DNA of 64,000 nucleotides, taken from assembly GCF_900108015.1 (NCBI RefSeq), contig NZ_FNVP01000001.1:620001-684000 (forward strand). The letters are read 5' to 3'. The notes under the pieces are model-generated. The model worked only from the letters and a program-made list of their open reading frames with translations, had not been told where the DNA came from and made no database searches. Of the stretch, positions 1 to 7,329 are shown piece after piece (position 1 is the stretch's first letter; each line of letters starts with the position of its first letter). Source of the stretch: Flavobacterium urumqiense. Its GTDB lineage: Bacteria; Bacteroidota; Bacteroidia; Flavobacteriales; Flavobacteriaceae. The translations under genes were made by a program, and so were the position numbers.

Positions 1-1088
1 TCATTTCGGAATTGAACACTTTGGTCAAAGAAGTAGACGGTTTTTATGCAGATTATGAACCAACGAAAGCAGCTCGTGCAATCTCAGAATTTGTGCAGGA
101 AAACTTGAGTAATTGGTACGTTCGTTTGTGCAGAAGACGCTTCTGGAAAGGAGAGTATGCACAAGACAAAATCGCTGCTTATCAAACCTTATATACCTGT
201 TTGTTAACCATAAGTAAACTGGGTGCGCCAATTGCTCCATTCTTTATGGACAAACTTTATAGAGACTTAACGTTAGCAACACAGTCGGAAAAATATGACA
301 GCGTACATTTGGCGGAGTTCCCAATTTCGGTTGACAACTATGTTAATAAAATGTTAGAGAGCAAAATGCAGAAAGCACAAACCATTTCATCATTGGTTTT
401 ATCACTCCGAAAAAAGGAAATGATAAAGGTTCGCCAACCGTTGCAAAAGGTAATGATTCCAGTACTTGACGAAAATCAAAGGGCTGAAATAGAGGCCGTT
501 TCTGACCTAATAAAAGCAGAGGTAAACGTGAAAGAAATCGTACTTTTGGATGATGCTTCTGGTGTTTTGGTTAAACAAATTAAGGCTAATTTTAAGGCGC
601 TCGGACCACGTTTTGGAAAAGATATGGGCTTGATTTCTAAGGAAATACAAGGGTTTTCAAAAGAGCAAATCAGCCAATTGGATAAGGAAGGAAGTTTGAA
701 TATTGTTATTGCAGGAAATAACGTAATTTTAACTTTAGAAGATGTAGAAATAACATCACAAGATATTGAAGGTTGGCTGGTTGCCAATGCTAACGGAATA
801 ACGGTTGCGCTTGATATTACAATTTCTGAGGAGTTGAAACAAGAAGGAATTGCTAGAGAATTAGTAAACAGAATTCAGAATATTCGTAAAGATTCTGGAT
901 TTGAAGTTACTGATAAAATTAAAGTTCAACTAAAAAGAAATGGACTTTTGGAACAAGCAATTCTTAAAAATGTAGACTATATTAAATCGGAAACATTAAC
1001 TAATGATTTGGTTTTTGTAGATGAAATTGAAAACGGTACAGAAATTGAATTTGACGAAATAAAAACAATGATATTAATTTCAAAATAA
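1..1088 (+). CDS. ileS: Isoleucine--tRNA ligase, C-terminal part (5' end outside window)
   Basis: The open frame enters from the left edge (codons start at base 3), so this is the 3' part of a longer gene. The segment NWYVRLCRRRFWKGEY is the start of the anticodon-binding helical domain of class I isoleucyl-tRNA synthetases. It is followed by the long C-terminal extension seen in Bacteroidota and eukaryote-type IleRS. The catalytic HIGH and KMSKS motifs would lie upstream and cannot be checked here. The enzyme charges tRNA-Ile in the cytoplasm. The dksA-like gene starts 6 bases after the stop, so the two are probably co-transcribed. Confidence 0.93.
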   Translation, partial: ISELNTLVKEVDGFYADYEPTKAARAISEFVQENLSNWYVRLCRRRFWKGEYAQDKIAAYQTLYTCLLTISKLGAPIAPFFMDKLYRDLTLATQSEKYDSVHLAEFPISVDNYVNKMLESKMQKAQTISSLVLSLRKKEMIKVRQPLQKVMIPVLDENQRAEIEAVSDLIKAEVNVKEIVLLDDASGVLVKQIKANFKALGPRFGKDMGLISKEIQGFSKEQISQLDKEGSLNIVIAGNNVILTLEDVEITSQDIEGWLVANANGITVALDITISEELKQEGIARELVNRIQNIRKDSGFEVTDKIKVQLKRNGLLEQAILKNVDYIKSETLTNDLVFVDEIENGTEIEFDEIKTMILISK

Positions 1089-1094
1089 TACAAA

Positions 1095-1475
1095 ATGGTA
1101 GATGAAGCTACAAGATACTCTGACGCGGATTTAGCAGAGTTTAAAGAGATAATACTTAACAAAATACAAAAAGCACAAGCAGATTTAGATTTGATAAAAA
1201 GTGCTTACATGAATGATTTGAATAATGGTACTGACGATACGTCTCCAACATTCAAAGCATTTGAGGAAGGAAGTGAAAGTATGTCTAAGGAAGCAAACTC
1301 ACAGCTGGCGATTCGTCAGGAAAAGTTTATTCGTGATTTGAAGAACGCGCTGTTCCGCGTAGAAAATAAAACATACGGTGTATGCAAAGTCACAGGCAAA
1401 TTAATTGGGAAAGAAAGATTGAAAATCGTTCCTCACGCAACGATGAGTATCGAGGCAAAAAATTCGCAACGATAA
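1095..1475 (+). CDS. DksA/TraR-family protein lacking the zinc-finger cysteines
   Basis: This 126-residue protein has the DksA/TraR layout: a long charged helical part (residues 5-90) and a small C-terminal module. In canonical DksA that module carries two CxxC pairs binding zinc. Here the four positions, at exactly canonical spacing (97, 100, 118, 121), are Cys, Thr, Ser and Ala, so zinc binding is unlikely. Family knowledge suggests a role at the RNA polymerase secondary channel in stress or ppGpp responses, but that is inference. The gene sits between ileS and lspA, and an intrinsic terminator follows immediately. Confidence 0.85.
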   Translation: MVDEATRYSDADLAEFKEIILNKIQKAQADLDLIKSAYMNDLNNGTDDTSPTFKAFEEGSESMSKEANSQLAIRQEKFIRDLKNALFRVENKTYGVCKVTGKLIGKERLKIVPHATMSIEAKNSQR

Positions 1476-1497
1476 ATCATTTGTTGTATAATATTTA

Positions 1498-1522
1498 ACG
1501 CTCCTGAAGGAGCGTTTTTTTT
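1498..1522 (+). terminator. Rho-independent terminator after dksA-like gene
   Basis: A 7-bp perfect stem (ACGCTCC/GGAGCGT) closes a TGAA loop and is followed by a run of T. It ends the ileS-dksA transcript before lspA. Confidence 0.85.
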
Positions 1523-1560
1523 GATTAAATTATTACTTTTACGCCATTAAAATTTATAAA

Positions 1561-2160
1561 ATGTCATTACGAAAAGCGTATCTACTTATTTTTATTATCT
1601 TACTTGTTGATCAGGTTTCAAAAATATATATTAAAACTAATTTTATTCTAGGCGAAGAAGACGAAGTATTTAAATGGTTTAAAATTCTTTTCATCGAAAA
1701 TGAAGGAATGGCTTGGGGTACCGTAATTCCAGGAGCCTACGGAAAATTAATTTTGACTCTTTTTAGATTAGTAGCCGTTGGAGGAATTGGGTATTGGTTG
1801 TGGGATTCTGTGGAAAGAAAACACAGTTCTAATTACTTAGTTGTAGCGATTGCATTAATTCTTGCAGGGGCTTTTGGAAATATAATTGATTCTGTTTTTT
1901 ACGGGGTTATATTTAATGACAGTCACCAGCAATTGGCCACATTGTTTGCAGACAGACCTTACGGAACATGGTTTCACGGCAAGGTAGTTGATATGTTTTA
2001 TTTTCCTTTTTGGCACGGAAATCTACCAAGTTGGTTGCCTATTTGGGGCGGAAAGGAATTTACTTTTTTCAATGCTATTTTCAATGTTGCCGATATGGCT
2101 ATTTCTACAGGAGTTGGAATCTTGATTTTTTTCAACAAAAAAGCATTTCATCACAACTAG
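1561..2160 (+). CDS. lspA: Lipoprotein signal peptidase (signal peptidase II)
   Basis: This 199-residue integral membrane aspartyl protease cleaves prolipoproteins before the lipid-modified cysteine. Family motifs are visible: DQVSKIYIK in the first transmembrane segment, NEGMAWG (family N-x-G-x-A/S-F/W-G), GNIID with a catalytic Asp candidate, and FNVADMAIS with the second catalytic Asp. Four hydrophobic segments are apparent. It is about 30 residues longer than E. coli LspA because of a loop around residues 115-150, which is usual in Bacteroidota. A terminator separates it from the upstream dksA-like gene, so it probably has its own promoter, though I see no good TTG/TAnnTTTG pair. Confidence 0.93.
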   Translation: MSLRKAYLLIFIILLVDQVSKIYIKTNFILGEEDEVFKWFKILFIENEGMAWGTVIPGAYGKLILTLFRLVAVGGIGYWLWDSVERKHSSNYLVVAIALILAGAFGNIIDSVFYGVIFNDSHQQLATLFADRPYGTWFHGKVVDMFYFPFWHGNLPSWLPIWGGKEFTFFNAIFNVADMAISTGVGILIFFNKKAFHHN

Positions 2161-2184
2161 ATTCAAAGTTATCCAAAATATAAA

Positions 2185-2217
2185 AAAAGACCTGTTCAAA
2201 TTATGAACAGGTCTTTT
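2185..2217. terminator. Bidirectional terminator between lspA and the small lipoprotein gene
   Basis: A 14-bp perfect stem (AAAAGACCTGTTCA and its complement) with a 5-base loop has A/T tracts on both sides. It lies between two convergent genes. Confidence 0.85.
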
Positions 2218-2224
2218 CGTTTTA

Positions 2225-2422
2225 TTAATTTTTATTATGTCCGGGCGCGTAACGTTTAGCGCTTTTCCCTCCATATATTTTTTTTGCTTGTCCTGGTGGA
2301 AGTTTTTTAGCATTGTAGGAAGATCTGCTGGTTCCGGTTTGAATGCTGCAGTTTGAAAATGAAACTGCAAATAGAATAACCATAACACTTACGGCAAATC
2401 TTGAATTTTTGAATGTTCTCAT
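2225..2422 (-). CDS. Small lipoprotein with PPGQAKKIYG / YAPGH motif
   Basis: This 65-residue protein has an N-terminal hydrophobic stretch ending in a lipobox-like FSNC, so Cys25 would be the lipidated residue. The mature part is about 40 residues and basic, with the motif PPGQAKKIYGGKSAKRYAPGH. Similar short proteins are common in Flavobacterium and, as I recall, are often labelled quinol oxidase subunit 4, a label not supported by any membrane or redox feature here. Function unknown. It is a stand-alone gene facing lspA across a shared terminator. The lipobox supports the start. Confidence 0.65.
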   Translation of the reverse strand: MRTFKNSRFAVSVMVILFAVSFSNCSIQTGTSRSSYNAKKLPPGQAKKIYGGKSAKRYAPGHNKN

Positions 2423-2465
2423 AACTTAATTAAATTTTATCTGTTGCGAAAGTACGGATTAAAAA

Positions 2466-3029
2466 TTAAAACGTGTGAATTGAATCTGGTGTCACGCAAT
2501 AATCCAGTTTTATATCGCCTTCAAAAACATCAGTAATCAATTCTTCGGGTTCAAAGAAAGAAAGACCAATTTTGATCACATCCGGTTTGCATTCCGACAA
2601 GAATTTATCGTAAAATCCCTTACCGTAACCCACACGATGTCCTTTTTTGTCGAATGCTAAAAGCGGAACGAAAACTACATCAATCTTAATTGAGGGGACT
2701 TCAATACCATCTATAGGTTCGGGAATGTTATGTACGTTTTTCTTGATTTTAGTGTTGTCAGTCAATAGGAAATGAGTCAACTTGAGAGTTGCAAAATTAG
2801 CCTTTGAAACAATAATCTCTTTATCTTTTCCAGATAATAAATGAAGAATAAATTCAGTATTAACCTCTTTTTGTTCCGTTATGGGAAGGAAAATATGGAA
2901 ATAAATTTTCTCCCAAATAGGAAGTATCAGTATTTTATTGGCAACAGCCAAACTTTTTTCCTCCAACTCATTTTCAGAGAGTTGATTCCGTAATGCTTTG
3001 TATTTTTGTCGTAATTCTTTTTTTAGCAT
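2466..3029 (-). CDS. 5-formyltetrahydrofolate cyclo-ligase
   Basis: This 187-residue cytoplasmic enzyme converts 5-formyl-THF and ATP to 5,10-methenyl-THF, returning a folate storage form to the one-carbon pool. Recognisable parts are the N-terminal basic helix (KKELRQKYKALRNQL) and the C-terminal signature VPLLAFDKKGHRVGYGKGFYDKFL, split here as VPLLAFDKKGHRVG and YGKGFYD, which forms the ATP/substrate site. Length is normal for the family (fau/ygfA group). The start codon lies inside the 3' end of the upstream decarboxylase gene, a 56-base overlap, suggesting translational coupling. Confidence 0.92.
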   Translation of the reverse strand: MLKKELRQKYKALRNQLSENELEEKSLAVANKILILPIWEKIYFHIFLPITEQKEVNTEFILHLLSGKDKEIIVSKANFATLKLTHFLLTDNTKIKKNVHNIPEPIDGIEVPSIKIDVVFVPLLAFDKKGHRVGYGKGFYDKFLSECKPDVIKIGLSFFEPEELITDVFEGDIKLDYCVTPDSIHTF

Positions 3030-4260
3030 GAATGGTAGCTTTTAAATCGGTTATAAAAGTACTCAAATGATCCACTTCAACGTGGTCCATAATCACAATT
3101 TTATACCATTGATTGCCAGTACCGTGTTTTTGAGGAACCAAATCGTATTTTTCTTCCAATGCTTTAGTGATGTGTTCTGATGGAATGGTTACGATGTTCA
3201 TATACGGTTCCCTGAAATAAGTCAGATTCAATTCATTCAACTGTTCGCATAACCACTCGGTTCGCATTTGTAAAACGCGTATTTTTTCACACCATCCAAA
3301 AGGACCGTAAGTGAACAAAATCATCCAGACTGCTATGGCATTTGCCCCCGAGCGACTTCCGCAAAGCGTTAAATCCATTCCTTCTACATATTCGGCTTCT
3401 TTAGTCAGTACGTTTTCTATCAAACCTTTTCGGCAAATAAACACGCCATTTCCGTACGGAGCCTGAAGCATTTTGTGCGCGTCGATCGTTATAGAACTGA
3501 TTTTTGGATTCTCAAAATTGATGTCGCAGTTTTTATTGCTAAATGGATAAACAAATCCGCCATAAGCTCCATCAATATGCAATTTGTATGTTAATTGGTG
3601 TTTTTCCAGTATCTGGATATAATCGTCCGGATTGTCTATAGCTCCAAACATGGTTGTTCCCATATTTGAAATTATAATGAAATATTTTTTCCCTCGTTTT
3701 TTTGCATTGATAATGGTATTTTCAAGAGAAAAAGCATCGATGACTCGAGTTTTAAAATCAACAGGAATTTTTAACCAATCAAGCATCAATAAATTGGCCG
3801 CTTTCGGGATGGAATAATGCGTATCTTCTGAAGCAATGATGGCTATTTCTGAAGGGTTGGCGTTTAGTTTGTACAGGAAATAATTGCGGTACATCCAAAT
3901 GGCTTGAATATTTGCTTCCGTTCCGCCGGGAGCGATGTAGCCGTCAAAAGAATCGGGCTGCGCTTTGAAAATATCCACAGCAAGAACATTTAAGACTTCA
4001 CGTTCCATTTCCTGTGTTCCTTTGAATGCTTTTTCGGAAGTGCCAAGGGTGTGGCATCCAATATGATTGGGATTGGCAATATAGGTTTGAAGAGTAGGAG
4101 CATCTTTCAGAAAAGGCGCATCACTATTGAATACTTTTCCGTCTAATTTAGATGCAGGATAACCCAAAGACGCATCATGGGCAAAATTTACGTTTTCGTT
4201 CAACGCTTTTTGAATGCGTTCTTGTCTTTCATTTTGGGATAATTTTTTCCAGAATTGCAT
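2974..4260 (-). CDS. PLP-dependent decarboxylase (group II, glutamate/histidine/aromatic type)
   Basis: This 428-residue protein is a fold-type I PLP enzyme. APGGTEAN is the phosphate-binding region, HIDGAYGGF holds the Asp that contacts the pyridine nitrogen, and SITIDAHKMLQAPYGNG contains the Schiff-base lysine. This is the arrangement of amino acid decarboxylases (glutamate, histidine, tyrosine or aspartate type); substrate cannot be told from sequence. I chose ATG at 4260 because the codon 18 bases upstream is only a TTG. Its 3' end overlaps the cyclo-ligase gene by 56 bases in another frame. Confidence 0.82.
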   Translation of the reverse strand: MQFWKKLSQNERQERIQKALNENVNFAHDASLGYPASKLDGKVFNSDAPFLKDAPTLQTYIANPNHIGCHTLGTSEKAFKGTQEMEREVLNVLAVDIFKAQPDSFDGYIAPGGTEANIQAIWMYRNYFLYKLNANPSEIAIIASEDTHYSIPKAANLLMLDWLKIPVDFKTRVIDAFSLENTIINAKKRGKKYFIIISNMGTTMFGAIDNPDDYIQILEKHQLTYKLHIDGAYGGFVYPFSNKNCDINFENPKISSITIDAHKMLQAPYGNGVFICRKGLIENVLTKEAEYVEGMDLTLCGSRSGANAIAVWMILFTYGPFGWCEKIRVLQMRTEWLCEQLNELNLTYFREPYMNIVTIPSEHITKALEEKYDLVPQKHGTGNQWYKIVIMDHVEVDHLSTFITDLKATIHAKKRITTKIQSITESTL

Positions 4261-4378
4261 ACGAATAGTTTTATTCAAAACTATTGGTTTAAAATGATAA
4301 AAAACATGATAATTGTTAGGTTTTGGTTTCCCTGAAATGGTGTTGATTTTTTAAACAATTTTTCACCGAAAAGAGATT

Positions 4379-5362
4379 TTATTCCTCTCCATTTTCAGCA
4401 GTATTCGACATGTGATAAATAGCATCGCCTTCATATACAATAGGCGAAAGATTAGCATTTATTACGTAACCATCATTTGGGGCTTTTACTTTTCGTTCAA
4501 ATTTCCCGTAGGGATCTGTTATGGTTGCAAGGATGGATCCTTTTTTCAAAAAAGTACCTATAGTGTTGTAATCATGCAGTAGTCCTGAGCATTTTGCTCT
4601 AACCCAGCCACTTTTTTCAATGTAGATGGTTGGTGTTTTCTGTTGTATTACATTGTGTTTTGGATCTAACATATCAAGGTGTGAAAGCAATCGTTTCACT
4701 CCATTTACCCCTTCACCAGCGATATTATTATTAATATCAAGGGATTTTCCACCTTCAAAAAGGAGCATCTTTACATTTAATTTTTCGCTGGCACTCCTGA
4801 AAGAACCAGCAATATTTTTAGAAAACAAAGTAAATGGAGCATTGAAAACGTCAGCTAATATTTTTAATTCTTCATTATGTTGTGCGAGGCGAATTTGTGG
4901 CGCATTGAATCGGCTTGCTCCGCCGGCATGAAAATCTACTGCGTAATTTACAACTGGCATGATTTCCGTCAAAATATGAAAAGCAAATCTGCTGGCTAAA
5001 GAACCAGTTTTACTTCCTGGAAACACTCTGTTTAAATCTCGACCATCAGGAAATTCTCTTGACTTATTGACGAATCCATATACGTTTATAATAGGAATAC
5101 AGATAATAGTTCCTTTTTTTGGTCTGTTTATTTTTTTACTGATAAGTTGCCGAACTATTTCTACACCATTAATCTCGTCACCATGAATTCCTGCTGAAAA
5201 AAGTACAACAGGGCCATCAATTTTAGAACGACGAACAATAACTGGAATATTTAATTTGGTTGTGGTATGCAATCGGGCGATTTCCACATTGATGGTTTTG
5301 CTTTCACCTGGAATAATGCTTTCGCCAAAAATTATTATTGGTGCGGAATTATTTTTTATCAT
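4379..5362 (-). CDS. Succinylglutamate desuccinylase/aspartoacylase-family zinc deacylase
   Basis: This 327-residue protein belongs to the AstE/AspA group of M14-like metallohydrolases. GIHGDEINGVE supplies the first zinc His and Glu, DFHAGG the second zinc His, and the later FEGGKS the likely catalytic Glu. The C-terminal part (about 245-320) is a beta-rich domain with GYVINANLSPIVYEGDAIY, as in related proteins. The family removes acyl groups from amino acids; relatives are often found beside RimK-like ATP-grasp ligases, but none is next to this copy. Exact substrate unknown. It is transcribed away from uvrC. Confidence 0.8.
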   Translation of the reverse strand: MIKNNSAPIIIFGESIIPGESKTINVEIARLHTTTKLNIPVIVRRSKIDGPVVLFSAGIHGDEINGVEIVRQLISKKINRPKKGTIICIPIINVYGFVNKSREFPDGRDLNRVFPGSKTGSLASRFAFHILTEIMPVVNYAVDFHAGGASRFNAPQIRLAQHNEELKILADVFNAPFTLFSKNIAGSFRSASEKLNVKMLLFEGGKSLDINNNIAGEGVNGVKRLLSHLDMLDPKHNVIQQKTPTIYIEKSGWVRAKCSGLLHDYNTIGTFLKKGSILATITDPYGKFERKVKAPNDGYVINANLSPIVYEGDAIYHMSNTAENGEE

Positions 5363-5454
5363 AAGTTCTTGAAACCATAAAAATAAGGATAATAACGAAT
5401 TAGAAACTAAAATTCTGGTAAAACTATCAACAGAAAGATTTCAAGAGTATTGAT

Positions 5455-5485
5455 TTGTATTTCGGGATTTTTGAGATTAACTTTG
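5455..5485 (+). promoter_or_regulatory. Bacteroidota-type promoter of uvrC, abutting the start codon
   Basis: TTG (5455-5457), a 20-base spacer and TAACTTTG (5478-5485) fit the -33/-7 consensus. The ATG of uvrC begins at 5490, about where transcription should start, so the mRNA may be leaderless. Confidence 0.6.
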
Positions 5486-5489
5486 TTAC

Positions 5490-7289
5490 ATGAATTTAGC
5501 AACTTTAACCCTTCAAATCCAAACCTTGCCTGATAGTCCTGGTGTTTATCAATATTACGACAAGGAAGGGAAAATTTTGTATGTTGGCAAAGCCAAAAAT
5601 TTAAAAAAAAGGGTGTCTTCTTATTTTAATAAAATTCATGATACAGCCAAAACTAATGTGCTAGTAAAGAAGATTGTAACCATAAAACACATTGTTGTTC
5701 CTACAGAAACGGATGCACTTTTATTAGAAAATAACCTTATAAAAACCTTGCAGCCACGATACAATGTGTTGTTGCGCGATGATAAAAGCTACCCTTGGTT
5801 GTGTATTAAGAAAGAACCTTTTTCGCGAATTTTTGCCACCAGACGGATGGTCAAAGACGGGTCGGAATATTTTGGTCCTTACACGAGTTTCAAGACTGTA
5901 AATACTATTTTGGAACTAATCAAAGAATTGTATCCGCTTAGAACCTGCAATTATGATTTGAGTAAAAGCAATATCGAAAGCGGGAAATTTAAGGTTTGTC
6001 TCGAATATCATATTGGCAATTGTATGGGACCTTGTGAAGGTTACGAAACGTTAGAAAACTACCAAAAGCAGGTTGATGCAATTCGCGAAATTTTGAAAGG
6101 GAATTTCAAAGAAAGCATGAAGGATTTCAAGCGTGTCATGACCAACCTGGCCGCAGATATGCATTTTGAAGAAGCACAAAAGATAAAAGAGAAAATTGAA
6201 GTTCTGGAAAACTACCAATCGCGTTCCACAATTGTAAATCCAAAAATCACCAATATCGATGTCTTTTCGATAGTTTCAGATGAAAGTGCGGCATATGTGA
6301 ATTTTTTACAAATTTCGCACGGTTCGATTATTCGTTCGCACACGATGGAAATCAAAAAGAAACTCGACGAAACCGATGAAGAATTATTAGAATTGGCGAT
6401 TGTCGAATTGAGAGAGCGTTTTCATTTGTTGTCCAGGGAAGTAATTGTTCCGTTTCACGTTGATTTGGGGGAGAATATAAAAATTACCGTTCCGCAATTG
6501 GGAGATAAAAAGCAAATTCTGGATTTATCGATTCGAAATGCTAAGTTTTACCGAATTGAACAATTGAAACAACTTCAAATTGTAGATCCGGATCGCCATA
6601 CGAAAAGGATTATGGCTCAAATGCAAAAAGACTTGCGATTGCCAGTGGAGCCACGACACATCGAATGTTTTGATAACTCGAATATTCAAGGAACTAATCC
6701 TGTGGCGGCTTGTGTGGTTTTCAAGGATGGGAAACCAAGCAAAAAAGATTACCGCCATTTTAATATAAAAACAGTTGAAGGCCCGGACGATTTTGCTTCG
6801 ATGACCGAAGTGGTGTATCGTCGTTATAAAAGATTATTAGATGAAAATGAGCCTTTACCACAATTAATCATTATTGACGGAGGAAAAGGACAATTATCCT
6901 CGGCATTAAAAAGTATCGATGAATTGGGTTTGCGAGGGAAAATTACAATAATTGGTATTGCCAAAAGGCTGGAAGAATTATTTTATCCAGGTGATTCCAT
7001 TCCTTTGTATCTGGATAAAAGATCAGAAACATTGAAAATAATTCAGCACTTAAGGAATGAGGCGCATCGTTTTGGGATTACACATCATAGAGATAAAAGG
7101 AGTAAAGCGGCACTAAATTCTTCGATAGAAAGTATTCCCGGCATTGGAGAAAAAACAATGTTGACTTTGATTCAACATTTTAAAAGTGTTAAAAGATTGA
7201 AATTAGCGACAGAAAAAGAAATTTCTGACGTTATAGGTGTGTCAAAAGCCAAAAAAATTGTCGAATTTTACAAGGCTACAGATGAATAA
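5490..7289 (+). CDS. uvrC: UvrABC system protein C (excinuclease subunit)
   Basis: This 599-residue nuclease makes both incisions around bulky DNA lesions with UvrB. Domains in order: GIY-YIG endonuclease (about 14-95, GVYQYYDKEGKILYVGKAKN) for the 3' cut, a cysteine-containing linker, a UVR motif (about 210-245, HFEEAQKIKEKIEVLENY) that contacts UvrB, the RNase H-like 5' nuclease (IECFDNSNIQGTNPVA with its catalytic Asp) and a C-terminal double helix-hairpin-helix (SIPGIGEKTMLTLIQHF). Length and motifs are complete. The promoter sits directly against the start codon. Confidence 0.97.
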   Translation: MNLATLTLQIQTLPDSPGVYQYYDKEGKILYVGKAKNLKKRVSSYFNKIHDTAKTNVLVKKIVTIKHIVVPTETDALLLENNLIKTLQPRYNVLLRDDKSYPWLCIKKEPFSRIFATRRMVKDGSEYFGPYTSFKTVNTILELIKELYPLRTCNYDLSKSNIESGKFKVCLEYHIGNCMGPCEGYETLENYQKQVDAIREILKGNFKESMKDFKRVMTNLAADMHFEEAQKIKEKIEVLENYQSRSTIVNPKITNIDVFSIVSDESAAYVNFLQISHGSIIRSHTMEIKKKLDETDEELLELAIVELRERFHLLSREVIVPFHVDLGENIKITVPQLGDKKQILDLSIRNAKFYRIEQLKQLQIVDPDRHTKRIMAQMQKDLRLPVEPRHIECFDNSNIQGTNPVAACVVFKDGKPSKKDYRHFNIKTVEGPDDFASMTEVVYRRYKRLLDENEPLPQLIIIDGGKGQLSSALKSIDELGLRGKITIIGIAKRLEELFYPGDSIPLYLDKRSETLKIIQHLRNEAHRFGITHHRDKRSKAALNSSIESIPGIGEKTMLTLIQHFKSVKRLKLATEKEISDVIGVSKAKKIVEFYKATDE

Positions 7290-7329
7290 TTAATACCACT
7301 CAATTCTATTACATACCAAATTGCTGCTT

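Noticed and set aside
2023..2388. Minus-strand ORF of about 120 codons across the lspA 3' end and the lipoprotein gene
   Set aside because: It is out of frame with two well-supported genes and runs through the bidirectional terminator.
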